DNA of 64,000 bases. Source: Sphingomonas glaciei (GTDB lineage: Bacteria; Pseudomonadota; Alphaproteobacteria; Sphingomonadales; Sphingomonadaceae). The notes beneath the pieces are model-generated. The model saw only the letters and a program-made list of their open reading frames with translations. It did not search any database and had not been told where the DNA came from. Shown piece by piece: positions 41,705-53,549 of this stretch; within the stretch, counting starts at the first letter, position 1, and each line of letters opens with the position of its first letter. Both the position numbers and the translations under genes were made by a program. The DNA is taken from NCBI RefSeq assembly GCF_023380025.1, contig NZ_CP097253.1, positions 2,761,001-2,825,000 of the forward strand, read 5' to 3'.

Positions 41705-43882
41705 TTGCGACTTTCGGTGCCGATTTCCTTCCGCAGGACCTTGCTGGCCGGGTGCGCCACTCTGATCTTCGCTGCTTCTCCGGCCGGCGCGCAGGTCGCC
41801 GCGCCCGAGCCCCAGCGTCCGGTCTGCCCGCCCGAGGGGCCGACCGTCGCACCGCCGCCGCCTGGAGGAAGTGACCTGCCCCAGGTCGACCCGATCATCT
41901 GCCAGGAAGAATTGACCCGCGAGGTGCCCCCGATCGGTGCCGACGATCCCGCGCTTGCCACCCCGCTCGAGACCGTAGCCGAGTTCGAAGCGCGGCTGAG
42001 GGCGCAGGAAGCGGCCGGCATCGGCGTCGCGCCGACCGCCGATCCCGAGCTGACCCAGCCGCTGCCGCCGCTCAATCAATTCGACGTGCGTGAAGTCGAA
42101 CTTGCCCAGCCCGAGCCGGCGGAAGCGGTGGCCGAGCTACGCTACGCGACCCGGATCGAGGGGCTGGCCGAAGCCGATGCCGCGACCGAGGCCGCGCTGC
42201 TCGACGAATTCGAAGCGCTGTCGGCGCTCGACGATGGCGACGGCAAGGCGGCCAACGAGGCGATGCTGTCGGCCCGGCTGACCGAGGACAGCAAGCTGAT
42301 CCAGCGCATCCTCCAGGCCGAGGGCTGGTACGATGCGGCGGTGCAGACCCGGATCGACCGCTCGCCGGCCGAGGACGGCCAGCCGGTCAACGCCGTCCTG
42401 CAGGTCGCTCCGGGGACCCGCTACGCCATCGGCACCATCGCGGTGCAGGCCGACGCGCCGACGCCGCCGGACCTCATCACCAGCAATCTTGCGCTCAAGG
42501 TCGGGGAGCCGATCGTCGCCCAGCGCATCCAGGGTGCCGAAGCCAATATCGCCATCGTCCTGCCGCAGGAGGGCTATCCGTTCGCAACGGTCGGCCAGCG
42601 CGACGTGCTGCTCGATCCCGACACACATCTTGGCGACTACACCCTGCCGATCACGCTTGGCCCGCGGGCGCGGTTCGGTGGGTTCCGCACCACCGGCGAC
42701 CTCGCCTTCGGGGCGAGCCACGTGAAGACGCTGTCGCGGTTTAAGGCGGGCGAATTGTACGACAGCCGCGACGTCGACGACCTGCGCCAGGCGCTGGTCG
42801 CGACCGGGCTGTTCACCACGGTGGCGGTCGAGCCCGAGCGCAGCGGGCAGGTCAATCCCGACGGGACCGAAACGGTGACCATGCTGGTGACCCAGGACGC
42901 CGGCCCGCCGCGGACCCTGGCGGCGAGTGCCGGATATGGCACCGGCCAGGGGTTCCGGGTCGAGGGCAGTTGGACCCACCGCAACCTGTTCCCGCCCGAA
43001 GGCGCGCTGGTCGCCTCCGCGGTCGCGGGCACGCAGGAGCTGGGCGCCAGCGCGATCTTCCGCCGCTCCAACGCCGGCAAACGCGACCGTACGCTGCAGG
43101 CCGGGATCGAGGCGCTGCGCAGCGACTATGACGCGTTCGAGGCGCTGACCGGGCGGATCTTCGGGCGGCTGAGCTACGACAGCACGCCGATCTGGCGGAA
43201 GACCTTCACCTGGGGGATCGGCGCCGAAATCCTCGGCACGATCGAAAAGGATTATAATTTCGCGCTCGGTCGCCGGGACGATCGCAAGTTCCTGATCGGG
43301 GCGCTGACCGGACAGGTCGGGTTCGACAAGACCGACAGCCTGCTCGACCCGACCAAAGGGTTCCGGGCGCAGATCCTGGTCCAGCCCGAAGGCGCGCTGA
43401 GCGATGGCTTCCGCCCGTATGTGCGGAGCCAGCTGGACGGCAGCGCTTATTATTCGATCGGCGACAGCATCGTCGTCGCGGCCCGCGCCCGGGCCGGGAC
43501 CACGCTGGGGATTGATCGCTTCGAGCTGGCGCCGTCGCGCCGGTTCTATGGCGGCGGCGGCGGTTCGGTGCGCGGGTTCGCCTATCAGCAGCTTGGGCCC
43601 AAGGATCCGGAAGGTCGGCCGCTTGGCGGGCTGAGCCTGGTCGAGGCGGCGGGCGAGGTGCGTTATCGCTTCGGCGACTTCGGCGTGGTCGGGTTCGTCG
43701 ACATGGGCCAGGTCTATGAGGAAAGGGTGCCGAGCTTCAGGGATCTGAGGACCGGAGTGGGGATCGGCGCGCGCTATTACACCAGCTTCGGGCCGCTGCG
43801 GGTCGACGTCGCGACGCCGCTCGGCCGCCGCGAGGGCGAGAGCCGGTTCAACGTCTACATCTCGATCGGCCAAGCCTTCTGA
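41705..43882 (+). CDS. tamA: TamA, outer-membrane BamA/Omp85-family assembly factor
   Basis: About 725 residues. Signal peptide (FRRTLLAGCATLIFAASPAGA), a Pro/Glu-rich N-terminal region (~130 residues), POTRA-like domains (SKLIQRILQAEGWYDAAVQTRI and following), and a C-terminal 16-strand barrel with the Omp85 lid motif GGGGSVRGFAYQQLGP. With TamB it helps insert outer-membrane proteins and move lipids. The start is uncertain: TTG 41705 is best spaced from a GAGAAGAG ribosome site, with TTG 41669 and GTG 41717 as alternatives. Its stop overlaps the tamB ATG (TGATG). Confidence 0.92.
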   Translation: MRLSVPISFRRTLLAGCATLIFAASPAGAQVAAPEPQRPVCPPEGPTVAPPPPGGSDLPQVDPIICQEELTREVPPIGADDPALATPLETVAEFEARLRAQEAAGIGVAPTADPELTQPLPPLNQFDVREVELAQPEPAEAVAELRYATRIEGLAEADAATEAALLDEFEALSALDDGDGKAANEAMLSARLTEDSKLIQRILQAEGWYDAAVQTRIDRSPAEDGQPVNAVLQVAPGTRYAIGTIAVQADAPTPPDLITSNLALKVGEPIVAQRIQGAEANIAIVLPQEGYPFATVGQRDVLLDPDTHLGDYTLPITLGPRARFGGFRTTGDLAFGASHVKTLSRFKAGELYDSRDVDDLRQALVATGLFTTVAVEPERSGQVNPDGTETVTMLVTQDAGPPRTLAASAGYGTGQGFRVEGSWTHRNLFPPEGALVASAVAGTQELGASAIFRRSNAGKRDRTLQAGIEALRSDYDAFEALTGRIFGRLSYDSTPIWRKTFTWGIGAEILGTIEKDYNFALGRRDDRKFLIGALTGQVGFDKTDSLLDPTKGFRAQILVQPEGALSDGFRPYVRSQLDGSAYYSIGDSIVVAARARAGTTLGIDRFELAPSRRFYGGGGGSVRGFAYQQLGPKDPEGRPLGGLSLVEAAGEVRYRFGDFGVVGFVDMGQVYEERVPSFRDLRTGVGIGARYYTSFGPLRVDVATPLGRREGESRFNVYISIGQAF

Positions 43883-46800
43883 TGAGCGAGACCGCCGCCA
43901 CCGCCGACGGCCTGCCCGAGGGCAGCCACGAGACCATCGTGGTCCGCCGGCACCGCAACTGGCCGCTGACGATCGCCAAGGTGCTGCTGGGGCTGGTGGT
44001 CGGGCTGGCGCTGCTGGTGCTGGCGCTGTTCACCTTCATCAACACCGACCCCGGCCGCCGCTTCGCCGCCGACCGGATCGAAGCGCTCGAATTCGCCAAC
44101 GGGATGAAGGTCGGGGTCGGGCGGATCGACGGGTCGCTGACCGGGGCAATGACCATTCGCGGCTTCACACTGAGCGACCCGCGCGGGGTGTTCTTCTCCG
44201 CGCCGCTGGTCATGCTCGACTGGCGGCCGTTCGATTATCTCAACAATCATGTCGACATCCGCAGCCTGGTCGCGCCGACCGCGACATTGGCGCGGTTGCC
44301 GCAGTTCAAGGCGACTCCGCCGAGCGACGGGCCACTGCTGCCCGACCTCGACATCGACATCGGGCGGCTGAAGGTCGACCGGCTGGTGATCGGCCCATCG
44401 GTGACCGGCGAGCAACGGGTCGGGTCGATCGACGGCCGCGCGCGCATTGCCAATCGCCGGGCGCAGGTTGCGCTGCAGGCGGCGGTGATCGGCGGCGAGG
44501 GCCGCGCAGGCGGCGACCGCCTGGCGCTCAATCTCGATGCCGTGCCCGACGACAACAAGCTGACGCTCGACGCCTTCGTCAGTGCCCCGGCGGGCGGGGT
44601 GCTGGCCAAGATGGCCGGGCTGACGGCGCCGGTCCGCGCGCGGATCCAGGGCCGCGGCGACTGGAAGCAATGGGATGGCCGGCTGCTTGCCGACCTCGAC
44701 AATCAGCCATTCGCTCGGCTGATGCTGACTGCGCGCAACGGCACCTTCGGGGTGCGCGGGCCAACCCGGGTCGCGCGACTGGTCGAGGGGCCGACCGCGG
44801 CGCTACTGGGGCCGATCACCAACGTCGCGGTGCAATCGACCTGGGCCAATCGCCGCGCCGACCTCAATGGCCGCGTCTCGAGCGATGCGTTCACGCTGGT
44901 CGCCAATGGCGTGGCCGACCTCGGCCGCGACCGGTTCGAGGGCATGAAGCTCGATTTCGGGCTGCTGAAGCCGCAAGTGCTGGCACCCAATTTCGCCGGG
45001 CGCGACCTGCGCGCGGCGCTGACCCTGAACGGGGCGCTCCGCAAGCCGACGGTCGACTACCGGGTGACGGCGGCGAGCCTCGCGTTCAACGACATGGGGC
45101 TGCAGGGGCTCGACGCGAGCGGCAAAGCACGGTTCGATAAGGACCAGATGATTGTTCCGATCGCCGCCACCGCTCGCGCGATCACCGGGCTCGACGTTGC
45201 CGCAGGGGGCCCGATCACCAACGTTCGTCTCGACGGCGATCTAGCGGTCGACTGGCCGCGTATCGTGTCCGACGACATCCGCATTCGATCGAACCGGATC
45301 GACGCCCGGGCGATCGTCCTCGCCGACATCGGCACCGGGCTCTACACCGGGGCGATCGACGGGCGGATCAACGATTACCGCGTCGACAGCGTCGGCATCT
45401 TCAACATCGACACCGATGCCGATGTGAAGAGGGTAGCGGGCGGCGGCTTCGCGCTGGTCGGGCGGATCCGGGCGCAATCGACTCGGCTGTTCAACGATGG
45501 CGTACGCAGCTTCCTTGGCGGTAATCTCGTCGCGTCGAGCGATGTCGCTTACGGCACCGACGGGATCATCCGCTTCTCGCGGTTGCGGCTGAGCGCGCCT
45601 TTGCTGCGGGTCACCGATGGCAGGGGCAGTTACTCGCCCGACGGCCGAATCGACCTTCGTGCGCAGGGCGTGTCGCGGCAATATGGGCCGGTTGGGGTGC
45701 AGGTCGCCGGCACGGTTGCCAGCCCGCGCGCAATCGTCACTGCGGCACGGCCGGGCTTCGGGATCGGCATTGCCGGCCTGACCGCCGAGATCCGCAGCAC
45801 CGGCAATGCCTATGCGATCCTGGCGCGCGGGCGCAGCAACTATGGCGACTTCACCGCCGACGTGTCGGTGCAGACCGCGGCGGGGCCGCTGACGGTCGAT
45901 ATCCGCCGCGCGACGCTGGCCGGGATCACCGTGCAAGGGCGGGTACGGCAAACGCCGGCCGGGCCTTTCGCCGGGCAGTTGAATGCGCGCGGGGACGGGC
46001 TTGGCGGCGTGGTGCGGCTGGCCGCGGCCGGTCGCTTCCAGCAGGCGATCGTCAATCTGCGCGCCCGCAACGCCATCCTGCCGGAGCCGGCCGGCATCGC
46101 GGTCGGCGCCGCCATCGTCGATGCTCGCATCATCCTCTACGACCAGCCCGAGATCGTCGCCGACGCCCAGCTGGCCGACGCCCGGTTCGGGTCGACCAAT
46201 ATCGCGGCGCTACGGACGATCATCAATTATCGCGGCGGGCAGGGGTTCGCCCGCGGCGTGGCCGAAGGCACGTCGGGCGTGCCGTTCCGGATGGCCTTCA
46301 ACAGCGAACTGACCCCGCGGCTGTGGCGCGCCTCTTTGAAGGGGCGGATAAACGGGATCGACGTGCGCACCGAAAGCCCGGCCCGCATCGTGCCGCGCGG
46401 CGGGACCTATGAGCTGCTCCCGACCCGCCTGACCTTCGATCGCGGCAGCATGCGGCTAGCCGGAAGCTATGGCCGTGAGCTGGCGCTGCGGAGCCGGATC
46501 GATTCGATCGACATGAGCCTGCTCAACATCTTCTCGCCCGGTCTCGGAGTCGGCGGACAGGCAACCGGAAGCATCGACTTCGTCCAGGCCGGCAGCGCCT
46601 TCCCGCGGCTGGACGCGAGCTTGGCAATCCGCAATTTCACCCGAACCACCGCGGCGTCGGTCAGCCGTCCGCTCGACGTCAATCTGGTCGCGCGGCTGGC
46701 GCCGGGGGCGGGCACGCTCAACGCCGTGATGCGGACCCGCGGAACGGTGGTCGGCCGGGTGCAGGCGGCGATCCAGCCCTTGTCGTCGGGCAGCTGGACC

Positions 46801-48129
46801 AGCCGCATCGCCGGCGCACCCCTGCGTGGTGGCATCCGCTATGCCGGTCCTGCCGATGCCTTGTTCTCGCTGGCCGGTCTGGCCGACCAGAGCCTTGCCG
46901 GACCGCTCGGCGTCGCAGCCGACTTCGGCGGGCGGGTCGAGCGGCCGAGCCTGCAGGGCGTGGTCCGTGGCCGGAACCTGACCTATGCCAACGCCACCTA
47001 CGGCACGCGGATCACCGACATGGCGCTGCAGGGCCGCTTCACGGGCGAGCGCTTGCAGATCGATCAGCTGACCGGGCGCGCGGGTAGCGGGACGGTGACC
47101 GGCAACGGTTATGTCAGCCTGGCAGCGGCGAGCGGTTATCCGGCCAATTTCGACCTGGCGCTCGACAATGCGCGGCTGGCGGACAGCGACGCGTTGCGGG
47201 TCACCGCCACCGGCAATGTGCGGCTGATCAAGGCCGCTAACCAGTCGCCGGTGCTGAGCGGCACGGTGCGACTGCCGGCCACCCGCTACCAGATCGTGCG
47301 CCAGGGCTCGGCCCAGGTGCCCGAGCTGACCGGCGTCCGCTTCAAGCCGCCAAGGGGCCGGCCGAGGGTTACCGGCGATGCCCCGCCGCAGTCAGCTGCC
47401 GCCAGCTTCGGCGACGTGCGCCTCGACCTCAACATCGTCGCTCCGGGGCAGCTGTTCGTGTCGGGCATGGGTCTGGAATCCGAATGGCGCGCCGACATGC
47501 GGGTCGCCGGGACCAGCCAGGCGCCGCGGATCACCGGCACCATCGACCTGGTGCGCGGAACGCTGGGCTTCGCCGGCCGCTCGTTCGAGCTGCAGGAGGG
47601 CCGGGTGCGCTTCAACGGCGGCGGGGCGTCCGACGCGACGGTGGCAATGCAGGCGACCGAATCGATCGAGGACGTGGACGTGACGGTAAACGTCGCCGGC
47701 AACGCGCTCGATCCGCGGATCACCTTCACCAGCTCACCCGGCCTGCCGCAGGACGAGATCGTGTCGCGCATCCTATTCGGCAATTCGGTCGGGCAATTGT
47801 CGGCGATCCAGGCGGTTCAGCTGGCGGCCTCGCTTAACACCCTGCGCGGATCGGGCGGGGGCGGGCTCAATCCGCTCGGCAAGCTGCGGCAGGTGGCGGG
47901 GATCGACCGCCTCCGCATCCTCGGCCCCGACGACACGCAGGGACGCGGAACGGCGCTCGCGGCAGGCAAATATATCGGCGACGACATCTATCTCGAGGTC
48001 GTGACCGACGCACGAGGCTTCACCGCGACCCAGCTCGAGGTGACGCTGAGCCGGAGCCTGTCGATCCTCAGCCAAGCGGGCGGATCGAACAGCACCAACG
48101 TCAACGTGCGCTATCGGAAGACTTACTGA
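43882..48129 (+). CDS. tamB: TamB, translocation and assembly module inner-membrane protein
   Basis: 1415 residues. One N-terminal membrane anchor (about 27-51), a very long beta-helical periplasmic body, and a C-terminal TamB (DUF490) domain with RFNGGGASDATVAMQA and SSPGLPQDEIVSRILFGNS. It spans the periplasm to TamA, encoded immediately upstream with a TGATG overlap. Length and domain order are typical for Alphaproteobacteria. It is followed, again by TGATG, by a small lipoprotein gene. Confidence 0.95.
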   Translation: MSETAATADGLPEGSHETIVVRRHRNWPLTIAKVLLGLVVGLALLVLALFTFINTDPGRRFAADRIEALEFANGMKVGVGRIDGSLTGAMTIRGFTLSDPRGVFFSAPLVMLDWRPFDYLNNHVDIRSLVAPTATLARLPQFKATPPSDGPLLPDLDIDIGRLKVDRLVIGPSVTGEQRVGSIDGRARIANRRAQVALQAAVIGGEGRAGGDRLALNLDAVPDDNKLTLDAFVSAPAGGVLAKMAGLTAPVRARIQGRGDWKQWDGRLLADLDNQPFARLMLTARNGTFGVRGPTRVARLVEGPTAALLGPITNVAVQSTWANRRADLNGRVSSDAFTLVANGVADLGRDRFEGMKLDFGLLKPQVLAPNFAGRDLRAALTLNGALRKPTVDYRVTAASLAFNDMGLQGLDASGKARFDKDQMIVPIAATARAITGLDVAAGGPITNVRLDGDLAVDWPRIVSDDIRIRSNRIDARAIVLADIGTGLYTGAIDGRINDYRVDSVGIFNIDTDADVKRVAGGGFALVGRIRAQSTRLFNDGVRSFLGGNLVASSDVAYGTDGIIRFSRLRLSAPLLRVTDGRGSYSPDGRIDLRAQGVSRQYGPVGVQVAGTVASPRAIVTAARPGFGIGIAGLTAEIRSTGNAYAILARGRSNYGDFTADVSVQTAAGPLTVDIRRATLAGITVQGRVRQTPAGPFAGQLNARGDGLGGVVRLAAAGRFQQAIVNLRARNAILPEPAGIAVGAAIVDARIILYDQPEIVADAQLADARFGSTNIAALRTIINYRGGQGFARGVAEGTSGVPFRMAFNSELTPRLWRASLKGRINGIDVRTESPARIVPRGGTYELLPTRLTFDRGSMRLAGSYGRELALRSRIDSIDMSLLNIFSPGLGVGGQATGSIDFVQAGSAFPRLDASLAIRNFTRTTAASVSRPLDVNLVARLAPGAGTLNAVMRTRGTVVGRVQAAIQPLSSGSWTSRIAGAPLRGGIRYAGPADALFSLAGLADQSLAGPLGVAADFGGRVERPSLQGVVRGRNLTYANATYGTRITDMALQGRFTGERLQIDQLTGRAGSGTVTGNGYVSLAAASGYPANFDLALDNARLADSDALRVTATGNVRLIKAANQSPVLSGTVRLPATRYQIVRQGSAQVPELTGVRFKPPRGRPRVTGDAPPQSAAASFGDVRLDLNIVAPGQLFVSGMGLESEWRADMRVAGTSQAPRITGTIDLVRGTLGFAGRSFELQEGRVRFNGGGASDATVAMQATESIEDVDVTVNVAGNALDPRITFTSSPGLPQDEIVSRILFGNSVGQLSAIQAVQLAASLNTLRGSGGGGLNPLGKLRQVAGIDRLRILGPDDTQGRGTALAAGKYIGDDIYLEVVTDARGFTATQLEVTLSRSLSILSQAGGSNSTNVNVRYRKTY

Positions 48130-48299
48130 TGCGGGTGGCGGCCGCCTTGCTAGGCCTGCTCGCGCTGACCGCGTGCGGCGACCGGCGCAGCTTCGACGAG
48201 CGCTACAACGATACCAGCAGCCAGCTCGAAGACCGCGCGCGGGCGATCGACGATAACATCGCCAACGAACTGCCGGCGGACGAGAATCAATCGGGCTAG
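48129..48299 (+). CDS. Small lipoprotein coupled to tamB, hypothetical
   Basis: 56 residues: signal peptide MRVAAALLGLLALTAC with lipidated Cys16, then a charged helical tail (SFDERYNDTSSQLEDRARAIDDNIANE). The ATG overlaps the tamB stop (TGATG, 48127-48131), so it is probably made together with TamA/TamB. No family recognised. An outer-membrane lipoprotein partner of the TAM complex is possible from context, but unproven. It is short enough to escape common annotation cut-offs. Confidence 0.7.
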   Translation: MRVAAALLGLLALTACGDRRSFDERYNDTSSQLEDRARAIDDNIANELPADENQSG

Positions 48300-48320
48300 G
48301 CGTGCGTCGGCTCGGCTTCC

Positions 48321-49151
48321 TCAGCCATCCAGCCACTCCGCCGAGATCACGCCGCGATGCCCGTCGGGTGCCAGCGCGGCGCGATAGGCTTCCAGTAGCG
48401 GGGCTAACCCTTGCGTGAAGGCGTAGGGCGGATTGATGATGAATAGCCCCGCGCCGTTGTAAATGCCGGGCTGTTCGGCGTCGTACAGCCAATGCTCGAT
48501 CACCAGGAATTTGGCGATGCCGAGCCGGCGCAGCTGCTGCTTCCAGCGCAAGTGGGTCTCGCGATTCTTGAGCGGATACCAGATGGCCGTCACCCCGTGA
48601 GCCCATTTGCGCTGCGCGGCGGCGAGGGTGTCGGTGATGCGCTCGCGTTCGTCGGTCTGCTCGTAGGGCGGGTCGACCACCACGACCCCGCGAGGCGTCC
48701 GGGTCGGCAGCACCGCCAGCCACAACTCGTAGGCATCGCGCTGATGCACCGCGGCGGGCAGGCCACGCATCGAGGCACGCAGGGCAGCGATGTCCTCGGG
48801 ATGCTTTTCGTTGAGGATCAGGAAGTCCTGCAGGCGAAGCAACTGCGCCAATACCTGCGGAGAGCCGGGGTAGAGACGCGGCTCGGTCCCTTCGTTGACT
48901 GCCCTGACGGCCGCGCGATAGTCGTCGAGCAGGGGGTTGCTGTCGGCGAAGGCCCGTACGACGCCTTGCGTCGCCTCGCCGGTGCGCTGGGCCCTGTCAT
49001 CTTCGAGATCGTACAGCCCGCAACCGGCGTGGGTATCGATCAGCGTCAGCGCGCCCGGCTTTTGCTGGAGCGCGCGAACGAGGGCGATCAGCAGGCCGTG
49101 CTTGACGACATCGGCGCTGTTTCCGGCGTGGAAGGAGTGGCGATAGTTCAT
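48321..49151 (-). CDS. rlmJ: 23S rRNA (adenine2030-N6)-methyltransferase RlmJ
   Basis: 276 residues. MNYRHSFHAGNSADVVKH at the N-terminus, THAGCGLYDL and the N6-adenine methyltransferase motif DPPYEQ are the RlmJ (ComJ/YhiR) pattern. It methylates A2030 of 23S rRNA. Stand-alone minus-strand gene downstream of, and convergent with, the tamAB operon. Confidence 0.94.
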   Translation of the reverse strand: MNYRHSFHAGNSADVVKHGLLIALVRALQQKPGALTLIDTHAGCGLYDLEDDRAQRTGEATQGVVRAFADSNPLLDDYRAAVRAVNEGTEPRLYPGSPQVLAQLLRLQDFLILNEKHPEDIAALRASMRGLPAAVHQRDAYELWLAVLPTRTPRGVVVVDPPYEQTDERERITDTLAAAQRKWAHGVTAIWYPLKNRETHLRWKQQLRRLGIAKFLVIEHWLYDAEQPGIYNGAGLFIINPPYAFTQGLAPLLEAYRAALAPDGHRGVISAEWLDG

Positions 49152-49197
49152 TGGTGTCCAGATCGGTGCTGTTGTGCCTGCGGGCGGAGATGCGGAC

Positions 49198-49746
49198 CTA
49201 GACGGCGATTTCCTCGAACTGGCCCGGGGCGATGTTGGCGACGGTCCAGTCGCCGATCGACCAGCGGACCAGCCGCAGGGTAGGCAAGCCGACCGCCGCC
49301 GTCATTCGCCGGACTTGCCGGTTGCGCCCTTCGCGAAGCGTGATCTTCAGCCAGTTGTCGGGGATCGACAGGCGCCGGCGGATCGGCGGGTCGCGCGGCC
49401 ACAACTCGGGTTCGTCGATGCGCGCGACGTCGGCCGGGCGGGTCATGCCGTCATTGAGCTCGACGCCCTGGCGCAGACGCTCCAGCGCCGGCTCCTGCGG
49501 ATCGCCTTCCACTTGCACGAGATAGGTCTTGGACAGCTTGAAACGCGGATCGGCAATGCGCGCCTGCAATTGCCCATCGTCGCACAGCAGCAACAGACCC
49601 TCGCTGTCGCGGTCGAGCCGTCCGGCGGGGTAGACGCCTTTCACCGCGATGAAGTCCGACAGGGTCGAACGAAGCGTCGGCGATCCGCGATCGGTGAATT
49701 GCGAAAGCACTCCATAGGGTTTGTTGAATAGCAGCAACCGGGCCAT
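49198..49746 (-). CDS. 23S rRNA pseudouridine synthase, RsuA/RluE type
   Basis: 182 residues with the RsuA/RluB/E/F catalytic motif [19 protein letters not shown] and the C-terminal [24 protein letters not shown]. No S4 domain precedes the catalytic domain, which fits RluE (modifies U2457 of 23S rRNA) better than RsuA or RluB. The start at 49746 ([17 protein letters not shown]) is where family similarity begins; the frame is open further upstream through part of the tRNA. Confidence 0.9.
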   Translation of the reverse strand: MARLLLFNKPYGVLSQFTDRGSPTLRSTLSDFIAVKGVYPAGRLDRDSEGLLLLCDDGQLQARIADPRFKLSKTYLVQVEGDPQEPALERLRQGVELNDGMTRPADVARIDEPELWPRDPPIRRRLSIPDNWLKITLREGRNRQVRRMTAAVGLPTLRLVRWSIGDWTVANIAPGQFEEIAV

Positions 49747-49835
49747 CGGCCGTGCATATCGCCCGATCGCGGCAAAGTCTTCTGACCTGCGCTGCGGCGA
49801 TTCGTGGCCAGTGCCATGGCCGAGGTCGTGAAAAG

Positions 49836-49912
49836 TGGCGCGCCCGGCAGGACTCGAACCTGCGACCACGAGCTTAGAAGGCACGTGCTCTATCCAGCTG
49901 AGCTACGGGCGC
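49836..49912 (-). tRNA. tRNA-Arg (anticodon TCT)
   Basis: The minus strand folds as a 77-nt tRNA including an encoded CCA. The acceptor stem is GCGCCCG/CGGGCGC, the D stem GCTC/GAGC, the T arm GCAGG-TTCGAGT-CCTGC, and the anticodon loop CTTCTAA gives TCT (reads AGA). The anticodon stem CGTGC/GCTCG contains a T-T mismatch at its middle pair (29:41), which is unusual. All other stems are fully paired. Confidence 0.93.
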
Positions 49913-50009
49913 GTTGGGTCGTCGCTAGGGCCACGAGCGACCGGGCTCAAGCATTCATCTTTCATTCACCGCGCGAGTCGCGTATTACCTAGGCAAGACA
50001 GGGGTGTTT

Positions 50010-50216
50010 ATGCGCGTTTTTCTCAGCCTGCCGCTCGCTTTCCTGGCGTTAACCGCGACTCCCGCTGAAGCGGCCAAGATCCTGATCCTGACCGACCCGA
50101 TGACGCTGGAACGGCGGATGGTGGTGATCGAGGAGCCGGGGCCCGACCGCATCTTCCTGTGCGCGATGCCGCCCGCGGTGGCCGGCTGCAAGGACGTCAC
50201 CCCCAAGGCGCGCTAA
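50010..50216 (+). CDS. Small secreted hypothetical protein
   Basis: 68 residues: signal peptide [21 protein letters not shown], then [24 protein letters not shown] and two cysteines (FLCAMPP and AGCKDV) that could form a disulfide. I start at the ATG 50010 because the signal peptide begins there; a GTG two codons upstream is in frame. Its stop overlaps the stop of the convergent purQ. No family recognised. Confidence 0.65.
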   Translation: MRVFLSLPLAFLALTATPAEAAKILILTDPMTLERRMVVIEEPGPDRIFLCAMPPAVAGCKDVTPKAR

Positions 50217-50884
50217 GCGGCCGCCAGAGCGCCAACCAGGCTCTCGAATAACCGCCGCCCATCCTCGTTGCCATGCGCCGGCTCCGCCGCCCGTTCGGGA
50301 TGCGGCATCATGCCGAGCACGTTGCCCCGCTCGTTGACCAAGCCGGCGATATCGTTGGCCGAGCCATTCACCGTGCAGGCGTAGCGAAAGACGACCTGGC
50401 CATTCCCCTCGACTCGAGCGAGCGTCTCGGCATCGGCCTGGTAGTTGCCGTCATGGTGGGCGACCGGAATGCGAATTGCCTCGCCCTCGGCATAGGCGCT
50501 GGTGAACGAGGTGCGGTTGTTGACGACGGTGAGATCAGAGTCGCGGCAAACGAAGGTCAGGTTGGCATTGCGCATCAGCGCGCCGGGCAGCAGCCCCGCC
50601 TCAGTGAGCACCTGGAAGCCGTTGCAGATGCCGAGCACCGGGCGACCCTTGGCCGCTTCCTCGACCACCGCCCGCATGATCGGCGAACGTGCCGCCATCG
50701 CGCCGGAGCGTAGGTAATCGCCGTAGGAGAAGCCGCCGGGAACGCCGACCAGGTCGAGTGCGGGGGGAAGCGCGGTCTCGCGGTGCCAGACCATCTCGGG
50801 CCTGTTGCCGGTCGCGCGTTCCAGCGCCACGGCGAGGTCGCGGTCGCAGTTGGAGCCGGGGAAGACCAGAACCGCAGTGCGCAT
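50213..50884 (-). CDS. purQ: Phosphoribosylformylglycinamidine synthase subunit PurQ
   Basis: 223 residues; class I glutamine amidotransferase with nucleophile Cys in [10 protein letters not shown], and MMPHPERA with the catalytic His/Glu. It supplies ammonia to PurL for the fourth step of purine synthesis. [16 protein letters not shown] is the standard N-terminus. The ATG overlaps the purS stop, so purS-purQ are coupled. Confidence 0.96.
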   Translation of the reverse strand: MRTAVLVFPGSNCDRDLAVALERATGNRPEMVWHRETALPPALDLVGVPGGFSYGDYLRSGAMAARSPIMRAVVEEAAKGRPVLGICNGFQVLTEAGLLPGALMRNANLTFVCRDSDLTVVNNRTSFTSAYAEGEAIRIPVAHHDGNYQADAETLARVEGNGQVVFRYACTVNGSANDIAGLVNERGNVLGMMPHPERAAEPAHGNEDGRRLFESLVGALAAA

Positions 50885-51117
50885 CAGCCGAGCCGCTCGA
50901 TGCGGAAATTCTCGATCACCGTGTTGGCGAGGAGGTTGCGGCACATGTCCTCGATCGCGGCGTCGTCGGTGCCTTCGTCGAGGTCGAGTTCGATCAGCTT
51001 GCCCGCGCGCACGTCGTTGACGCCGCCGAAGCCGAGACCCTCCAGCGCATGGTGGATCGCCTTGCCCTGGGGATCGAGCACGCCCGGCTTCAACGTCACC
51101 AGAACCCGCGCCTTCAT
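50884..51117 (-). CDS. purS: Phosphoribosylformylglycinamidine synthase subunit PurS
   Basis: 77 residues, normal for Pur[21 protein letters not shown], then [23 protein letters not shown]. It bridges PurQ and the small PurL in the three-part FGAM synthase. The longer upstream frame is not used; the start at 51117 matches the family. Upstream of purQ with overlapping stop and start. Confidence 0.95.
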   Translation of the reverse strand: MKARVLVTLKPGVLDPQGKAIHHALEGLGFGGVNDVRAGKLIELDLDEGTDDAAIEDMCRNLLANTVIENFRIERLG

Positions 51118-51245
51118 GGCCTTCTCCCGCCTGATCAAAGGTGTTTTGACAAGGCGCCTATGGACAAGGGATAAGACTCTAGCAAGCATTGCAGGGGAGA
51201 CTGCCGCAGTCGCCATTCTCGGCTGCCGGCAAGGGGAGCGTGTCC

Positions 51246-51395
51246 ATGTCCTATCTCGCGACTGCCATCTTCCTTGGCCTGTTCCTGGTCGGGCCAACCT
51301 ATTTCGGTTGGCAGGACCCAGCCGGGAAAGTGAGCATCGCGCTGGTGACCACCTTCCTGCTGGGCGCCGTGGCCGGCTACAAGGCCAAGGGCTGA
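51246..51395 (+). CDS. Small two-helix membrane protein, hypothetical
   Basis: 49 residues with two hydrophobic segments (SYLATAIFLGLFLVGPTYF and VSIALVTTFLLGAVAGY) joined by GWQDPAGK. GGGGAG lies 8 nt upstream of the ATG, a good ribosome site. It diverges from purS and converges on the epimerase gene. Unknown function; below common size cut-offs. Confidence 0.6.
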   Translation: MSYLATAIFLGLFLVGPTYFGWQDPAGKVSIALVTTFLLGAVAGYKAKG

Positions 51396-51407
51396 CGCGC
51401 CGGGGCG

Positions 51408-53383
<1,976 letters not shown>

Positions 53384-53549
53384 TTAGAGGCTCGGGCGAA
53401 AAAATCCTAATGACGTCCACTTCGTCCACTGGTTCGAAAATGGCCTGCTGGAGCCGAAAACGTATACCGGAAGATGGTGGCGCGGGACAGCCTTGCAACC
53501 TTTCCGCGCCTATGAGACGTTACATTGTCACATTGCCAGGAGGTGCAGC

